Source of the DNA: Orenia metallireducens
GTDB taxonomy: Bacteria; Bacillota; Halanaerobiia; Halobacteroidales; Halobacteroidaceae
NCBI RefSeq assembly: GCF_003001995.1
Contig: NZ_PVNB01000005.1
Span: 124,001 to 188,000, forward strand
DNA: 64,000 nucleotides
Reading direction: 5' to 3'
Made by a program: the position numbers and the translations under genes. This document shows, one piece after another, positions 63,991 through 64,000 of the stretch. The notes under the pieces were generated by a model that did not search any database, had not been told where the DNA came from, and worked only from the letters and a program-made list of their open reading frames with translations. Each line of letters starts with the position of its first letter. Positions within the stretch are counted from its first letter, which is position 1.

Positions 63991-64000
63991 TCCAAGCTAA

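Overview
The window (about one third G+C) reads as the chromosome of an anaerobic, spore-forming, low-GC bacterium. It is most consistent with the Halanaerobiales (Halobacteroidaceae-like). The reasons are the spore genes spoVS and yyaC, the fermentative enzymes pyruvate formate-lyase and the [FeFe]-hydrogenase maturases HydE/F/G, Firmicutes-type gene order around rpsF-ssb-rpsR-rplI-dnaB and parA-parB, and one small exported protein that looks like an outer-membrane beta-barrel, which would fit a diderm. The ParAB genes, three parS-like sites and the replication/ribosomal block suggest a position near oriC. The taxonomic label is inference.

Layout. 1-5.9 kb (+): an oligopeptide ABC transporter operon (binding protein cut by the window edge, two permeases, two ATPases) ending in a gamma-glutamyl-peptide-hydrolase-type amidotransferase. 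6-10 kb: ywbE, a GDPD phosphodiesterase, an LtaS-like sulfatase-fold enzyme, a tiny Fur-box-controlled transcription unit, and spoVS. 10.3-14.5 kb (+): an ABC-F ATPase, then a TrmB-like regulator translationally coupled to lysA. 14.5-26.3 kb (-): msrB and two purine operons, purD-K-E behind a guanine+PRPP tandem riboswitch and purB-C-F-M-N-H behind a guanine riboswitch. 26.4-31.4 kb (-): two exported proteins, then pflB/pflA with a ZTP (pfl) riboswitch and extra promoters. 32.3-35.1 kb (-): a second purB with purA.

35.3-39.9 kb (-) is the most unusual accessory locus. It holds an AgrB-type peptide processor, a 40-codon AgrD-like propeptide too short to be noticed by ordinary ORF calling, four tandem paralogous stand-alone membrane proteins (the last frameshifted), and a short two-helix GHKL histidine kinase. 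Ahead of the kinase lies an array of 30-bp direct repeats. It looks like a peptide quorum-sensing system whose receptor modules are separated from the kinase and multiplied.

40-64 kb (-): dnaB, a LonC-like protease, rplI, a DUF2232 protein, a MazG-like protein, rpsR, ssb, rpsF, ychF, a DUF951 protein, a lipoprotein carbonic anhydrase, an MscS channel, alr, a YkvI transporter, yyaC (+), a GNAT enzyme, bactofilin, an M23 peptidase, a DUF554 protein, the hydG-(small protein)-hydE-hydF-aspA maturation operon, parB, parA and a small secreted protein.

Two window-wide patterns stand out. First, at least eleven intergenic elements are built from imperfect 7-bp tandem repeats, usually as two inverted arms, and they often start exactly at or just inside the stop codon of a gene. 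One is inserted inside the PRPP riboswitch. Second, two genes (trmB-like and the barrel-like protein) have an ideal Shine-Dalgarno sequence but an AUA codon where the start should be. I see no tRNA, rRNA, transposase, CRISPR array or prophage gene.
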